Of a stretch of DNA of 64,000 nt, positions 54,827 to 62,671 are shown in pieces; within the stretch, counting starts at the first letter, position 1, and each line of letters starts with the position of its first letter. The DNA lies in contig NZ_RCCH01000001.1 in the NCBI RefSeq assembly GCF_003663945.1, positions 248,001-312,000 of the forward strand. The letters are read 5' to 3'. The translations under genes were made by a program, and so were the position numbers. Below the pieces are notes generated by a model. That model had not been told where the DNA came from, did no database searches, and was given only the letters and a program-made list of their open reading frames with translations. This stretch comes from Lacinutrix venerupis. Its GTDB lineage: Bacteria; Bacteroidota; Bacteroidia; Flavobacteriales; Flavobacteriaceae.

Positions 54827-54936
54827 ATTTATATTTTATAAGTTAAAGGTAATTGTTCATAAAACAGTTAACAAGAAATTACTATATGAAATCATTATAG
54901 TTATATAATTAATATTTTTATAAAAACCCTTATGAT

Positions 54937-55353
54937 ATGACAACTAGAGACTTACAACTATTAGATATTAGGCCTACAATAGATTCTATTAAAATAAGTG
55001 ATAATATGAGTAAAGATGAACGTTTTCAAAACATAACTTTACGTCCTATTATTAAATTACAAAATGATTTGCTTATAGCTATTTTTAAAAATTACATTAA
55101 AAAACATAAGAACGTTTTTTATGAACTTACTACTGAGAGACGCTTGCATTATATAGATAATGCTATACATAAAGATATTAAATTTAGAAATTCTTTAAAA
55201 GGTATGGTAATAGGCCAATTTACTACAGATGAATATAAAATTTATATAGAAAATTCATCGGCATTAAACAAACGCATGATGAATATTGTTATTCAACGTT
55301 TACAAAGCAATATTCAATTATTTGAAAAAGCAGAGACACTTATAGCTGTTTAA
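54937..55353 (+). CDS. Conserved hypothetical protein of Flavobacteriia
   Basis: 138 residues, soluble, no signal peptide, mostly helical, with a central 'ERRLHYIDNAIHKDIKFRNSLKG' region that is basic and could bind nucleic acid or a partner. I do not recognise a named domain. Similar short proteins in flavobacteria carry vague labels such as glyoxalase, but no glyoxalase metal motif is visible, so I do not use it. It has its own upstream region, and its stop overlaps that of the convergent DUF2461 gene by 4 bp. Confidence 0.7.
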   Translation: MTTRDLQLLDIRPTIDSIKISDNMSKDERFQNITLRPIIKLQNDLLIAIFKNYIKKHKNVFYELTTERRLHYIDNAIHKDIKFRNSLKGMVIGQFTTDEYKIYIENSSALNKRMMNIVIQRLQSNIQLFEKAETLIAV

Positions 55354-56024
55354 CCATCAATTAAAGATACACCATTTAAATCTGTAGTTAAGACGTCGCT
55401 CATATAATTAAAATATGGCCTGATGGCTTTAAACGATTGATCTATAATATCTATTAATTCTTTACTCTGTATTTCTTTATCAGTAAGTTTTTTAGTAAAT
55501 ACAAATTGTTTTTTTCTAATTAAATCTATAGCATGATGCTCTTTATCGAAAGCTTTTGGAGCTGTTTTTAATTCTTCTCCTTCAAGTTCTCCCCAAATAG
55601 ATTTAAAGGCTTTATTATTTATAATTTCTCTAATCTCTTGGTCATCCATCTCAAACTCTTTTCTTATTCGCAATAAATCTTCTTTTTCTGGAGCCCAAAA
55701 ACCTGTAGCTAAAAAGCTTTGGTTATTAGGTTGAATATGAAAATAGTAACCACCGCGTAATCTAGGTTTTACTCTATGAAAAGAAGCTCCAAAATTAGTT
55801 TTGTATGGTTGTTTGTTTTTAGAAAAACGAACATCTCTATAAATTCTAAAGGCTTTTACTTTATCGATTTCGTCGTGAATACTTAATTTTTGGTTTATAG
55901 CATTATAAAACTCTTTAACTTCTGTTTCTAAAGTTTTAAATTCTTTTTTATTATCGTTAAACCAATCTCGGTTATTATTTTTTTCTAGAGCTTTTAAAAA
56001 ATCAAGTACTTTTTTAGAAATCAT
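55350..56024 (-). CDS. DUF2461 (TIGR02453 family) protein
   Basis: 224 residues. The opening 'VLDFLKALEKNNNRDWFNDNK' and 'VRFSKNKQPYKTNFGASF', then 'GGYYFHIQPNNQSFLATGFW', match the DUF2461 family throughout, at the family's usual length. It is cytosolic and of unknown biochemical role. It is convergent with the small hypothetical gene at 54937 and separated from the lipoprotein genes upstream by a terminator. Confidence 0.9.
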   Translation of the reverse strand: MISKKVLDFLKALEKNNNRDWFNDNKKEFKTLETEVKEFYNAINQKLSIHDEIDKVKAFRIYRDVRFSKNKQPYKTNFGASFHRVKPRLRGGYYFHIQPNNQSFLATGFWAPEKEDLLRIRKEFEMDDQEIREIINNKAFKSIWGELEGEELKTAPKAFDKEHHAIDLIRKKQFVFTKKLTDKEIQSKELIDIIDQSFKAIRPYFNYMSDVLTTDLNGVSLIDG

Positions 56025-56056
56025 ATTTTAGTTTAAAAATGAGAATATAAAAATAC

Positions 56057-56094
56057 AAAAAAGTCTCAGACTCGAATTACGAATCTGAGACTTT
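56057..56094 (-). terminator. Rho-independent terminator after the tandem lipoprotein genes
   Basis: AAAGTCTCAGA (56060-56070) pairs perfectly with TCTGAGACTTT (56084-56094). Minus-strand reading is followed by a run of six T. Confidence 0.85.
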
Positions 56095-56113
56095 AGTATT
56101 TAATTTAGATAGA

Positions 56114-56254
56114 TTAATCTACTGAGTCTTCAATATCATCTGCAACATCTTCTACTGCATCTTCTACTTTTTCTCCTGTTGATTCTTCTCTACAGCTTGA
56201 TAAAGCAATAGACATTGTAAACAGTACGATAAATAAATATGGTAATTTTTTCAT
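56114..56254 (-). CDS. Tiny acidic lipoprotein, copy 1
   Basis: 46 residues, ATG at 56254 and TAA at 56114-56116. A signal of about 20 residues ends in a lipobox ('MSIALSSCREES', Cys21). The mature part is only about 26 residues, mostly Asp/Glu and Val in a short helical heptad-like pattern ('VEDAVEDVADDIEDSVD'). It lies 26 bp downstream of a close paralogue on the same strand with the same 'SCREE' start, so it is a tandem duplicate. It is probably exposed on a membrane surface; the function is unknown. Confidence 0.75.
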   Translation of the reverse strand: MKKLPYLFIVLFTMSIALSSCREESTGEKVEDAVEDVADDIEDSVD

Positions 56255-56280
56255 TGTTTTTGGTTTTAAGTTATTTAAAA

Positions 56281-56481
56281 TTAGTCTTCAACTTCTTCTA
56301 TTTCCTCTTGTACATCTTCAATAGCATCCTGCACATCGTCTGAAGCATTATCAATGTCATCGCTAACATCTTCCATTACTTCTTCTATGTTTTCTTCAGG
56401 TGTTTTCTTTTCTTCTCTACAGCTTGTTAAAAATATTGATAGAGAGAACATTAGTATAAAAAGGTATGATAATTTTTTCAT
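56281..56481 (-). CDS. Tiny acidic lipoprotein, copy 2
   Basis: 66 residues. Signal and lipobox end 'SIFLTSCREEKK' (Cys21), then about 45 residues dominated by Asp, Glu and hydrophobic spacers ('DDVQDAIEDVQEEIEEVED'), predicted as one negatively charged amphipathic helix. It shares the 'MKKL.YLFI' start and 'SCREE' junction with the 46-residue gene downstream. Such peptides resemble cell-envelope lipoproteins with no enzyme domain. Co-transcription with copy 1 is likely; a terminator follows the pair. Confidence 0.75.
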   Translation of the reverse strand: MKKLSYLFILMFSLSIFLTSCREEKKTPEENIEEVMEDVSDDIDNASDDVQDAIEDVQEEIEEVED

Positions 56482-56558
56482 TGTTTTTAAAATTTAGATT
56501 TTGTTAATTCATTAAATAAATTTACAATTAAATTTAATTGAAAATACAAATTGATAAA

Positions 56559-56714
56559 TTATCTTTTTCCTCTAATTAAAGATAGTACGAATAATACTAG
56601 AAATATGAAGAAACATATTTTAGCAATTCCTGCTGCTCCTCCTGCAATGCCACCAAAGCCTAAAACTCCGGCGATTATTGCAATAATAATAAATGTGATT
56701 GTCCAACGTAACAT
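56559..56714 (-). CDS. DUF1328 (YtjA-like) small membrane protein
   Basis: 51 residues, ATG at 56714 and TAA at 56559-56561. The sequence starts '[20 protein letters not shown]', then '[20 protein letters not shown]', and ends in a basic tail 'RGKR'. This is the DUF1328 pattern: two transmembrane helices joined by a Gly/Ala-rich turn. Members are often induced under stress, but the role is unknown. It lies just downstream of a MscS gene and a dps gene on the same strand, which suits an envelope-stress setting. Confidence 0.85.
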   Translation of the reverse strand: MLRWTITFIIIAIIAGVLGFGGIAGGAAGIAKICFFIFLVLFVLSLIRGKR

Positions 56715-56759
56715 AATTTTTAGTTTTTAGTGATTAATAATTGTTTTTATATAAATTTA

Positions 56760-57659
56760 TTAGGCTTCTGCCTCGTTAAATTTCTCATTTTTTGCTAAGC
56801 TTAATTTGTTATCAAACTGTAGCGTTCTAATAGGAAAAGGAATGTTAATATTTTCTGCATCGAATGCTTTTTTAATAGCTATAATAGCATCACTTTGTCC
56901 TGTAATTTTATCTTTTGCTTTGTTTCCCTTAATCCAAAATCTTGTTATAAAGTTGATGGAACTGTCTCCAAATTCTTGGTAATAAAACTCTACATCTTCT
57001 TCTTTTTCAACTTCTGCAAATTGTTTTGCAATAGCCGATTTTGTTAATTGCTTTACTTTCTCCAAGTCTGATTCATAACCAACGCCACAACTTACAATAA
57101 TTCGCATTTTTTTGGTTAAAGAATAGTTTTTAACCGGATTCTCCAATATGGATTTATTTGGTATCATTACTAGTTTATTATCTGCTTCTTTTACAACAAA
57201 GTTTTTTAAACTAATTTCTACAACTTCACCTGCAAAACCATTTGTTTCTACCCAATGCCCTAGTTCTATACTTTTTCTAAAACTTAAAACAATACCTGCA
57301 AATGTGTTACTTAATGTGCCTTGTAAGGCTAAACCTATTACCAAACCAGATACTCCTGCTGCTCCTATTAATGTTTCTAGTGTTTTACTAAGATTTAAAA
57401 TTCCTAGTGCCAGAAATAAACCTGCTGCTATAATTACTATTGCAACAATCTTGGTTATAATATTAACTAAAGAATCTTGGTGTACTTTTTTAGATACTAA
57501 CTTTCCAATAATTCTAGATACATATTTAGATATGTAGTAAAAAACAACTAAAACAATAATTGCTATTATTAAGTTTGGAATGTTTTTTACAATGGCATTA
57601 AACCATCCTATAAGTTTATCAGATAATAGCTCATAAGCTCTATTTAACTCTTCTGTCAT
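56760..57659 (-). CDS. Small-conductance mechanosensitive channel, MscS paralogue
   Basis: 299 residues. Three transmembrane helices (about 26-48, 70-92, 96-122), with the TM3 pattern 'GAAGVSGLVIGLALQGTLSN', then the beta domain 'ELGHWVETNGFAGEVVEISL' and the C-terminal 'NINIPFPIRTLQF'. It is clearly related to the MscS at 12355, with matching blocks in TM3 and the last strand, so the two come from one duplication or are long-kept paralogues. It is 45 bp upstream of the DUF1328 gene and 56 bp downstream of dps, so a stress-linked unit is plausible. Confidence 0.93.
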   Translation of the reverse strand: MTEELNRAYELLSDKLIGWFNAIVKNIPNLIIAIIVLVVFYYISKYVSRIIGKLVSKKVHQDSLVNIITKIVAIVIIAAGLFLALGILNLSKTLETLIGAAGVSGLVIGLALQGTLSNTFAGIVLSFRKSIELGHWVETNGFAGEVVEISLKNFVVKEADNKLVMIPNKSILENPVKNYSLTKKMRIIVSCGVGYESDLEKVKQLTKSAIAKQFAEVEKEEDVEFYYQEFGDSSINFITRFWIKGNKAKDKITGQSDAIIAIKKAFDAENINIPFPIRTLQFDNKLSLAKNEKFNEAEA

Positions 57660-57715
57660 TTTTCTTGTTATTATAAAGTTATTGTTAATTAATTTTCTTT
57701 TCTACCTTGAAAAAA

Positions 57716-58219
57716 TTAACTTTTAACTTCATCACGTTTTAATTGATCGTTAGTGCTTTTAGACCATGCATTTAACATCCAACTCATTTTTTCTAATTCA
57801 CGAATGTAAGCGCCAATAAGGTCTATTGTACCTTCATCTCCAGCATTTTCTGCTTTTTGTATAACTGTACTCATTTGAGACAGTATAAGTTTGTGGTCTT
57901 CTAGCAAAATGTCTACCATATCCTTATCTGTAGTCATACCCGAAACTTCTTTAAGTGAAGAAATTTTTAAATAATCGCTAAATTTACTCACTGGATGATG
58001 CCTAAGTGTAAGAATACGCTCTGCTATTTCATCAATTTTTAATTGTGCATCATTATACATTTCTTCGAATTTAATATGTAAATCGAAAAAATTCTTTCCT
58101 AGAATGTTCCAATGGAAAGTTCTTAATTTTTGATAGTATAAATGGTAATCGGATAATAAAGTATTTAATTCCATAACTACTGGTAGTAGTTTTTCATCTT
58201 GCATATTCAAATAGCTCAT
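57716..58219 (-). CDS. dps: Dps/ferritin-like DNA-protection protein
   Basis: 167 residues. The ferroxidase helix pair is visible as 'YYQKLRTFHWNILGKNFFDL' (His and Asp ligands), then 'KFEEMYNDAQLKIDEIAERI' (Glu/Asp ligands), with the usual Dps 'LRHHPVSKFSDYLK' after it. Dps forms a 12-mer that oxidises and stores iron and protects DNA in oxidative stress. There is no long basic N-terminal tail, so DNA binding may be weak. It is the first gene of a likely unit with mscS and the DUF1328 gene. Confidence 0.9.
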   Translation of the reverse strand: MSYLNMQDEKLLPVVMELNTLLSDYHLYYQKLRTFHWNILGKNFFDLHIKFEEMYNDAQLKIDEIAERILTLRHHPVSKFSDYLKISSLKEVSGMTTDKDMVDILLEDHKLILSQMSTVIQKAENAGDEGTIDLIGAYIRELEKMSWMLNAWSKSTNDQLKRDEVKS

Positions 58220-58368
58220 AATTTATAATAGTTTTTTTTGGTTCTATTATCAATATAGGCATATATGCATTTGTATCTCTTTGATTTAACGGCTTTTAAC
58301 CAAATTAGAAATTTATTAACTTAAATTATGTTAATGAAAATGAAGTGTTGTTAATTTAATTAACAGAA

Positions 58369-59151
58369 TTATTCGAAATCAAGACTTTTAAGAATTAAGC
58401 CTGATGCAGGAGCTATATACTCCATTTTTATAGTGTTATTAGGCTTTAAAGAAGCTTCTATATCGTCTAAAGTTAATTTACCTTTACCAAGGTCTATTAG
58501 AGTACCCATCATTAAACGTATTTGGTTTCTCATGAAGCCTTTTCCTCTTACACGAAGTAAATAACTTTTCTTTGGAAAAAAGTTTGCTGTGTAAATAGTA
58601 TTTTCTACAATCTCACAAGTTAGAACTTCTCGATTGTAAATTCCGTTATCAGATGGTTTATAACAATAGGTTTTTAAATAATGTTCACCTTCAAAGAGCT
58701 TTGCTCCTTTCTTCATTATTTCTACATCTAAATCATCCAAGATTGTTGTTAATATTGGTGCGCAAAATGGATGAAACTTATCTCCAAAAGCAAATAAATA
58801 AATGTATTCTTTTACTTTTGGGTTATTAATGATATTAAATTTCTCATCTACCTCTTTAATAGATAATGCTCTAATATCTTGAGGTAAATTAGTATTAAAG
58901 AGTTTTAAAAAATCATTTTTATTACCTATTTCTTCATATACAAATAATTCTATCGCTGTTTCTTCTGCAGATACCATTGCATCTGTTCTTCCAGAAGCCA
59001 AACTTTTAAATCGTTTTCCTTCTAGTATAAAATTTAAAGTGCGATCTACCATTAAATGTAATGTTTTTACATCTGGTTGTTTTTGCCAACCATGAAAACG
59101 GTAGCCTAAATATTGAAGCTTTATTAAATAATAGAATTTTTTTGTAAACAT
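58369..59151 (-). CDS. TruA-like tRNA pseudouridine synthase (divergent)
   Basis: 260 residues. 'KLQYLGYRFHGWQKQPDVKT' begins the TruA fold. The catalytic block is 'LASGRTDAMVSAEETA' with Asp57, where the canonical form is SGRTDAGVHA, so the Gly and His after the Asp are Met and Ser. 'FMRNQIRLMMGTLIDLGKG' and 'LKPNNTIKMEYIAPASGLIL' match the C-terminal TruA domain. TruA modifies U38-40 of tRNA anticodon arms. The altered block suggests either a second, specialised paralogue or a shifted target. It is divergent from the small membrane protein at 59245. Confidence 0.82.
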   Translation of the reverse strand: MFTKKFYYLIKLQYLGYRFHGWQKQPDVKTLHLMVDRTLNFILEGKRFKSLASGRTDAMVSAEETAIELFVYEEIGNKNDFLKLFNTNLPQDIRALSIKEVDEKFNIINNPKVKEYIYLFAFGDKFHPFCAPILTTILDDLDVEIMKKGAKLFEGEHYLKTYCYKPSDNGIYNREVLTCEIVENTIYTANFFPKKSYLLRVRGKGFMRNQIRLMMGTLIDLGKGKLTLDDIEASLKPNNTIKMEYIAPASGLILKSLDFE

Positions 59152-59244
59152 TGCTTGAAATTGATTTCGAAAGTAAACTTATTAATAGCATTAAACAAAA
59201 TTTTTATAAATTGTAATACTAATAACTAACTAAAACTTAAAATT

Positions 59245-59664
59245 ATGACAGAAAACTCGACACAGAAACCACCAATTTGGTTCTGGATTATAGCTGTAAT
59301 TGGGCTTATTTGGAACGGAATGGGAGTAAATGCTTATTTGCAACAAGCCTTTAATACAGAAAGCCATAGAGCAATGTATACCCAAGAACAGTTAGATATT
59401 GTAGCTAACACTCCTACTTGGGTTACTGCTGCTTTTGCTATAGCTGTATTTGCAGGATTCTTTGGTTTTGTTTTTATTTTATTGAGAAAAAAATTAGGCT
59501 ATACTCTAATGTTATTATCACTTTTAGCTGTGTTAATTCAAATGAGTTATATTTTAATTAATGGTTACGCAAGTAGTATAGGCATGACTATAATGATTAT
59601 TGTTTTTGCTATAATATTTGTTCTTTTAGCAAGACTTTTTAAACAAAAAGGTTGGCTTAAATAA
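59245..59664 (+). CDS. Four-helix integral membrane protein of unknown function
   Basis: 139 residues with four transmembrane helices (about 12-30, 60-82, 88-106, 113-132). The loop between helices 1 and 2 is extracytoplasmic and holds 'MYTQEQLDIVANTPTW', a segment recurrent in a family of small flavobacterial membrane proteins. No enzyme motif is visible. It stands between a TruA-like gene and a LytTR regulator, followed by a hairpin. I cannot assign a function. Confidence 0.75.
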   Translation: MTENSTQKPPIWFWIIAVIGLIWNGMGVNAYLQQAFNTESHRAMYTQEQLDIVANTPTWVTAAFAIAVFAGFFGFVFILLRKKLGYTLMLLSLLAVLIQMSYILINGYASSIGMTIMIIVFAIIFVLLARLFKQKGWLK

Positions 59665-59683
59665 AAAGTTATGTAAACAGTTT

Positions 59684-59720
59684 AAAGCATCAGTACTATA
59701 TTATAAAACTGATGCTTTAT
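59684..59720 (+). terminator. Possible terminator hairpin
   Basis: AAAGCATCAG (59684-59693) pairs exactly with CTGATGCTTT (59709-59718). The following sequence is AT-rich, but the T run is short, so it is a weak candidate. Confidence 0.5.
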
Positions 59721-59739
59721 TCTATACTTATTATATTTT

Positions 59740-60537
59740 TTGAAACTTAAATATCCTTTTGATCCAAATTTAAAACACCATATAATCATTGGTTTATCCA
59801 TAGCTATTTGGGTTTTTATTTTTCTGTTTTTTACAGAACCTTTAGATGTTTCTGAATTAAATACTACAGAAAAACTAACCTATCTTCCACTCTACGGATT
59901 AATTGGCGCTATTTCATATTACTTGTTTTTACCACTACAATGTTTTCTATTTAAAAACAGTAAACAAGCATGGAAATTAAAGCATGAAATTATTTTTATA
60001 ATATGTCTAGCTATTGTTTCCATAATATTAGCCAGACTACTGTATTTATACGTAGTAGTAATTAACGAGCCCAATCCATATACGTTACTATATATGGTAA
60101 AATCTATTTTTTTTCCTGCGCTTTCTGTAATATTACCTATTATTATAATTGGTCGTTTTGCTTTTGGTAAGTATCATGAAAAAAAACTAGAGGATAAAAA
60201 AATTGAAATTAATGGAGAAGGCAATTACGAGAATTTAAAATTACATTTAAATGATTTAATTACCATTCAATCTTCAGACAATTATATTGAAGTTTTATAT
60301 CTTTCTGGTCAAAATATAAAGAAGAGTCTTATTAGAAATAAACTATCTGTTATTGAAGATAGCTTTCCAGAATTATTAAGAACACATCGCTCTAATATTA
60401 TTAATCCTTATCATTTTCAATCTTGGAAAATAGAAAAAGGAAAGCATTTTATATTACTTACTAACGATGTTAAAGTGCCAATCTCTAAAACCTATTTAGA
60501 AAAAGTAAAAAACACTTTTAATTTCGCCACAACATAG
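59740..60537 (+). CDS. LytTR DNA-binding regulator with membrane domain
   Basis: 265 residues from a TTG start; no in-frame ATG occurs until well inside the membrane region, so TTG is likely used. Four transmembrane helices occupy about 15-145. The C-terminal LytTR domain (about 165-262) has 'LNDLITIQSSDNYIEVLYL' and 'FPELLRTHRSNIINPYHFQ', the family's two DNA-contacting segments. There is no receiver domain, so the membrane part probably senses the signal itself. The S41-like gene starts 95 bp downstream on the same strand, making it the nearest candidate target. Confidence 0.87.
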   Translation: MKLKYPFDPNLKHHIIIGLSIAIWVFIFLFFTEPLDVSELNTTEKLTYLPLYGLIGAISYYLFLPLQCFLFKNSKQAWKLKHEIIFIICLAIVSIILARLLYLYVVVINEPNPYTLLYMVKSIFFPALSVILPIIIIGRFAFGKYHEKKLEDKKIEINGEGNYENLKLHLNDLITIQSSDNYIEVLYLSGQNIKKSLIRNKLSVIEDSFPELLRTHRSNIINPYHFQSWKIEKGKHFILLTNDVKVPISKTYLEKVKNTFNFATT

Positions 60538-60632
60538 TATTATTTCGCCCCAAACACCTATTAATATTGAGTTTGTTTAAATTTGAAACATATCTTTGTT
60601 TCAGAAAGTTTAATCAATAAAATTCAATAATC

Positions 60633-61877
60633 ATGAAAAATGTAACCACTTTTATTTTAGTTTTTTTCTTCGGAATTTATTTCTCTTTTGCACAAAATAA
60701 AACTTGCGATTGTAAAACCGATTTAGATTTTGTAATTGAAAAATTAAAAGCAATGCCTTCATATAAAGATCAAATAAAAGGTGAAAAATTAGATGTTTTT
60801 AATGAAACATATAAAACATTAGCTTCAAAAATGAAAGCACAAATGCCTATTGAAACTTGTTATAAATTATTACTACAACAAATGGTTTTAATTAACGATG
60901 TGCATTGTAGTTTAACATTCAACGAACTTTATTTATCTAAAGAAGACACTAAGGACGACACCAAAATAATAGATTTTAAAACAACAGATACATTTAAAAA
61001 TCATCCCAAAACAAAACATCATCTTCAAACGCTTAAGGACAAATTAACACAAAAAAATGAAGCTGAATTAGAAGGAATTTACAGTTATAACGAATCACAA
61101 AAAATTGGCATATATTTCTCAGCAGATAAAAATAAGCTAATTGGTGTTGTACTAAGTAGTGATTTAAAACAATGGGAACCTGGAGAAATTATTTTTGAAG
61201 CAACGCCAACAAACGGTATTAAATACAACCTTTATTATTATCATCCTGTTACAAGAATTCCAGGTTTTGTAAGGAGTATTTCTTTTGAAAATGGTCGACT
61301 TTGGGCCTATAAAAAAGAAGGAAATACAGCTAATGCAGAGTTACCAATTAAAAATCAATCTGATTGGGAGTTTAAACAACTAAATAGCAATACACAATAC
61401 ATGTATTTTGGGAATTTTAGTTCATTTAGTAAAAAAAATAAGAACGCTTTTAAGACTTTTTACAATAAAATGAAAAAAGATTTAACTGCTGAAAATGTAA
61501 TTGTAGATTTAAGAAGTAATGGAGGCGGAAATAAAAAATTATCAGATCCTTTTATAAAATTATTAAAAAAGAAAAACGTTTACATTTTAACCAACTGTTT
61601 TACAGGTAGTAATGGCGAACAGTTTACTATTAAACTTAAAAAGTTAAAAAGTGCAAAACATTTAGGCCAAACCACAAGAGGTATTATTGCTTATGGTATG
61701 AATTATGGCTACAACTACAATACACCTTCTGGATATTTTAATATAAAACCAACAGACATGGACTTTAGCGAATACTTACAATACGAAGGAAAAGGCATTG
61801 TGCCAGAATATCCTTTAGATTTTAATCGTGATTGGATAGCTCAAACTTTAGAAGTTATTGCAACCGAAAACGAATAA
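60633..61877 (+). CDS. Exported S41-like peptidase
   Basis: 414 residues. Signal peptide about 1-20 ('FFGIYFSFAQ'). Mature start has 'CDCKTDLDFVIEKLKAMPSY', then a helical region and a central beta domain. The S41 core is 'VIVDLRSNGGGNKKL' (about 290-304), and the catalytic-Ser block 'NCFTGSNGEQFTI' (about 322-334) carries the S-x-x-E arrangement of the family. Then 'LGQTTRGIIAYGMNYGY' closes the domain. It is one of two S41-like genes in the window. It follows a LytTR regulator and is ended by a strong hairpin. The substrate is unknown. Confidence 0.83.
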   Translation: MKNVTTFILVFFFGIYFSFAQNKTCDCKTDLDFVIEKLKAMPSYKDQIKGEKLDVFNETYKTLASKMKAQMPIETCYKLLLQQMVLINDVHCSLTFNELYLSKEDTKDDTKIIDFKTTDTFKNHPKTKHHLQTLKDKLTQKNEAELEGIYSYNESQKIGIYFSADKNKLIGVVLSSDLKQWEPGEIIFEATPTNGIKYNLYYYHPVTRIPGFVRSISFENGRLWAYKKEGNTANAELPIKNQSDWEFKQLNSNTQYMYFGNFSSFSKKNKNAFKTFYNKMKKDLTAENVIVDLRSNGGGNKKLSDPFIKLLKKKNVYILTNCFTGSNGEQFTIKLKKLKSAKHLGQTTRGIIAYGMNYGYNYNTPSGYFNIKPTDMDFSEYLQYEGKGIVPEYPLDFNRDWIAQTLEVIATENE

Positions 61878-61937
61878 ATAAACAATAAAATAACGTAGTT
61901 CTAATGCGCGATTAAACTTTCTATTTCAACATTAGAT

Positions 61938-61970
61938 AAAAGCTGTTACAAACATTGTAACAGCTTTTTT
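61938..61970. terminator. Bidirectional terminator between the S41-like gene and hisIE
   Basis: AAAGCTGTTACA (61938-61949) pairs with TGTAACAGCTTT (61956-61967), flanked by a T run on the plus side and A/T on the minus side. It overlaps the last bases of hisIE. Confidence 0.82.
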
Positions 61971-62568
61971 ATTTTTCTCTTCCTTTTAAAACGTTAACCA
62001 CATCTTTAAGTTTAAATCCTTTAGCCTGCAATAACATTAAATAATGAAACAATAAATCTGCGCTTTCGTTTAAAAACAAATCGTCATTATCATCTTTTGC
62101 CTCAATAACTACTTCTACTGCTTCCTCTCCTACTTTTTGAGCGACTTTATTTATACCTTTTGCAAATAATGACGCCACATAAGACTTCTCTGAGTCTCCT
62201 ACTTTTACACGACTTTCAATAGTGTTTTCTAATTTAGAAATAAAACCGAAATTTTCATCGTTTTGTTCATTCCAACACGTATCGCTTCCTGTATGGCATG
62301 TTGGACCTTTTGGTTTTGCTTGAATTAACAATGTATCGTTATCGCAATCTAGCTTAATATCAACCAGATTTAAAACGTTTCCGCTTTCTTCACCTTTAGT
62401 CCATAAACGGTTTTTGGTTCTGCTAAAAAAAGTAACCAATTTGGTGTCTTTAGTTTTATTAAACGCTTCTTCATTCATGTAACCCAACATCAATACATTT
62501 TTTGTTGTGGCATCTTGAATTACTGCTGGTACTAAACCATCGTTGTTTTTATTAAAATCTATGTTCAT
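61969..62568 (-). CDS. hisIE: Bifunctional phosphoribosyl-AMP cyclohydrolase / phosphoribosyl-ATP pyrophosphatase
   Basis: 199 residues from ATG at 62568; an upstream ATG would add nine residues from repeat DNA and is less likely. The HisI half (about 1-105) has 'VLMLGYMNEEAF', 'FFSRTKNRLWTKGEESGN', and the metal ligands in 'DCDNDTLLIQA' and 'PTCHTGSDTCW'. The HisE half (about 110-199) has 'YVASLFAKGINKVAQKVGEEAVE'. It catalyses steps 2 and 3 of histidine synthesis. It is the last gene of the operon, separated from hisF by two hairpin-forming repeats. Confidence 0.95.
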   Translation of the reverse strand: MNIDFNKNNDGLVPAVIQDATTKNVLMLGYMNEEAFNKTKDTKLVTFFSRTKNRLWTKGEESGNVLNLVDIKLDCDNDTLLIQAKPKGPTCHTGSDTCWNEQNDENFGFISKLENTIESRVKVGDSEKSYVASLFAKGINKVAQKVGEEAVEVVIEAKDDNDDLFLNESADLLFHYLMLLQAKGFKLKDVVNVLKGREK

Positions 62569-62580
62569 AATTTTTGCTTT

Positions 62581-62618
62581 GTCATTGCGAAGCAAATTTT
62601 ATTTGCTGAGGCAATCTT
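62581..62618. repeat. Intergenic hairpin element of the GTCATTGCGA type
   Basis: AGCAAAT (62591-62597) pairs with ATTTGCT (62601-62607), and ATTGC with GCAAT outside it. Elements starting GTCATTGCGA and ending GGCAATC recur between genes in many bacteria, Bacteroidota included. Confidence 0.6.
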
Positions 62619-62630
62619 ATTATTTTTTAA

Positions 62631-62658
62631 TGAGCTGCTGAAACAAGTTCAGCATGAC
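62631..62658. repeat. Intergenic hairpin element of the TTCAGCATGAC type
   Basis: GCTGAA (62637-62642) pairs with TTCAGC (62648-62653). On the other strand it reads GTCATGCTGAACTTGTTTCA, a dispersed intergenic repeat familiar from flavobacterial genomes. Confidence 0.6.
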
Positions 62659-62671
62659 GACTTATAGTCGT
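62657..62671. repeat. Hairpin across the hisF stop codon
   Basis: ACGACT-TAT-AGTCGT is a perfect 6-bp inverted repeat that contains the hisF TAA. It touches the repeat element next to it and may be its border. Confidence 0.5.

Noticed and set aside
54937-55353. Glyoxalase
   Set aside because: No metal-binding pattern of the glyoxalase fold is visible; the label is not supported by the sequence.
57148-57537. 129-codon plus-strand frame opposite the MscS gene
   Set aside because: It is a shadow of the channel gene, whose motifs are clear.
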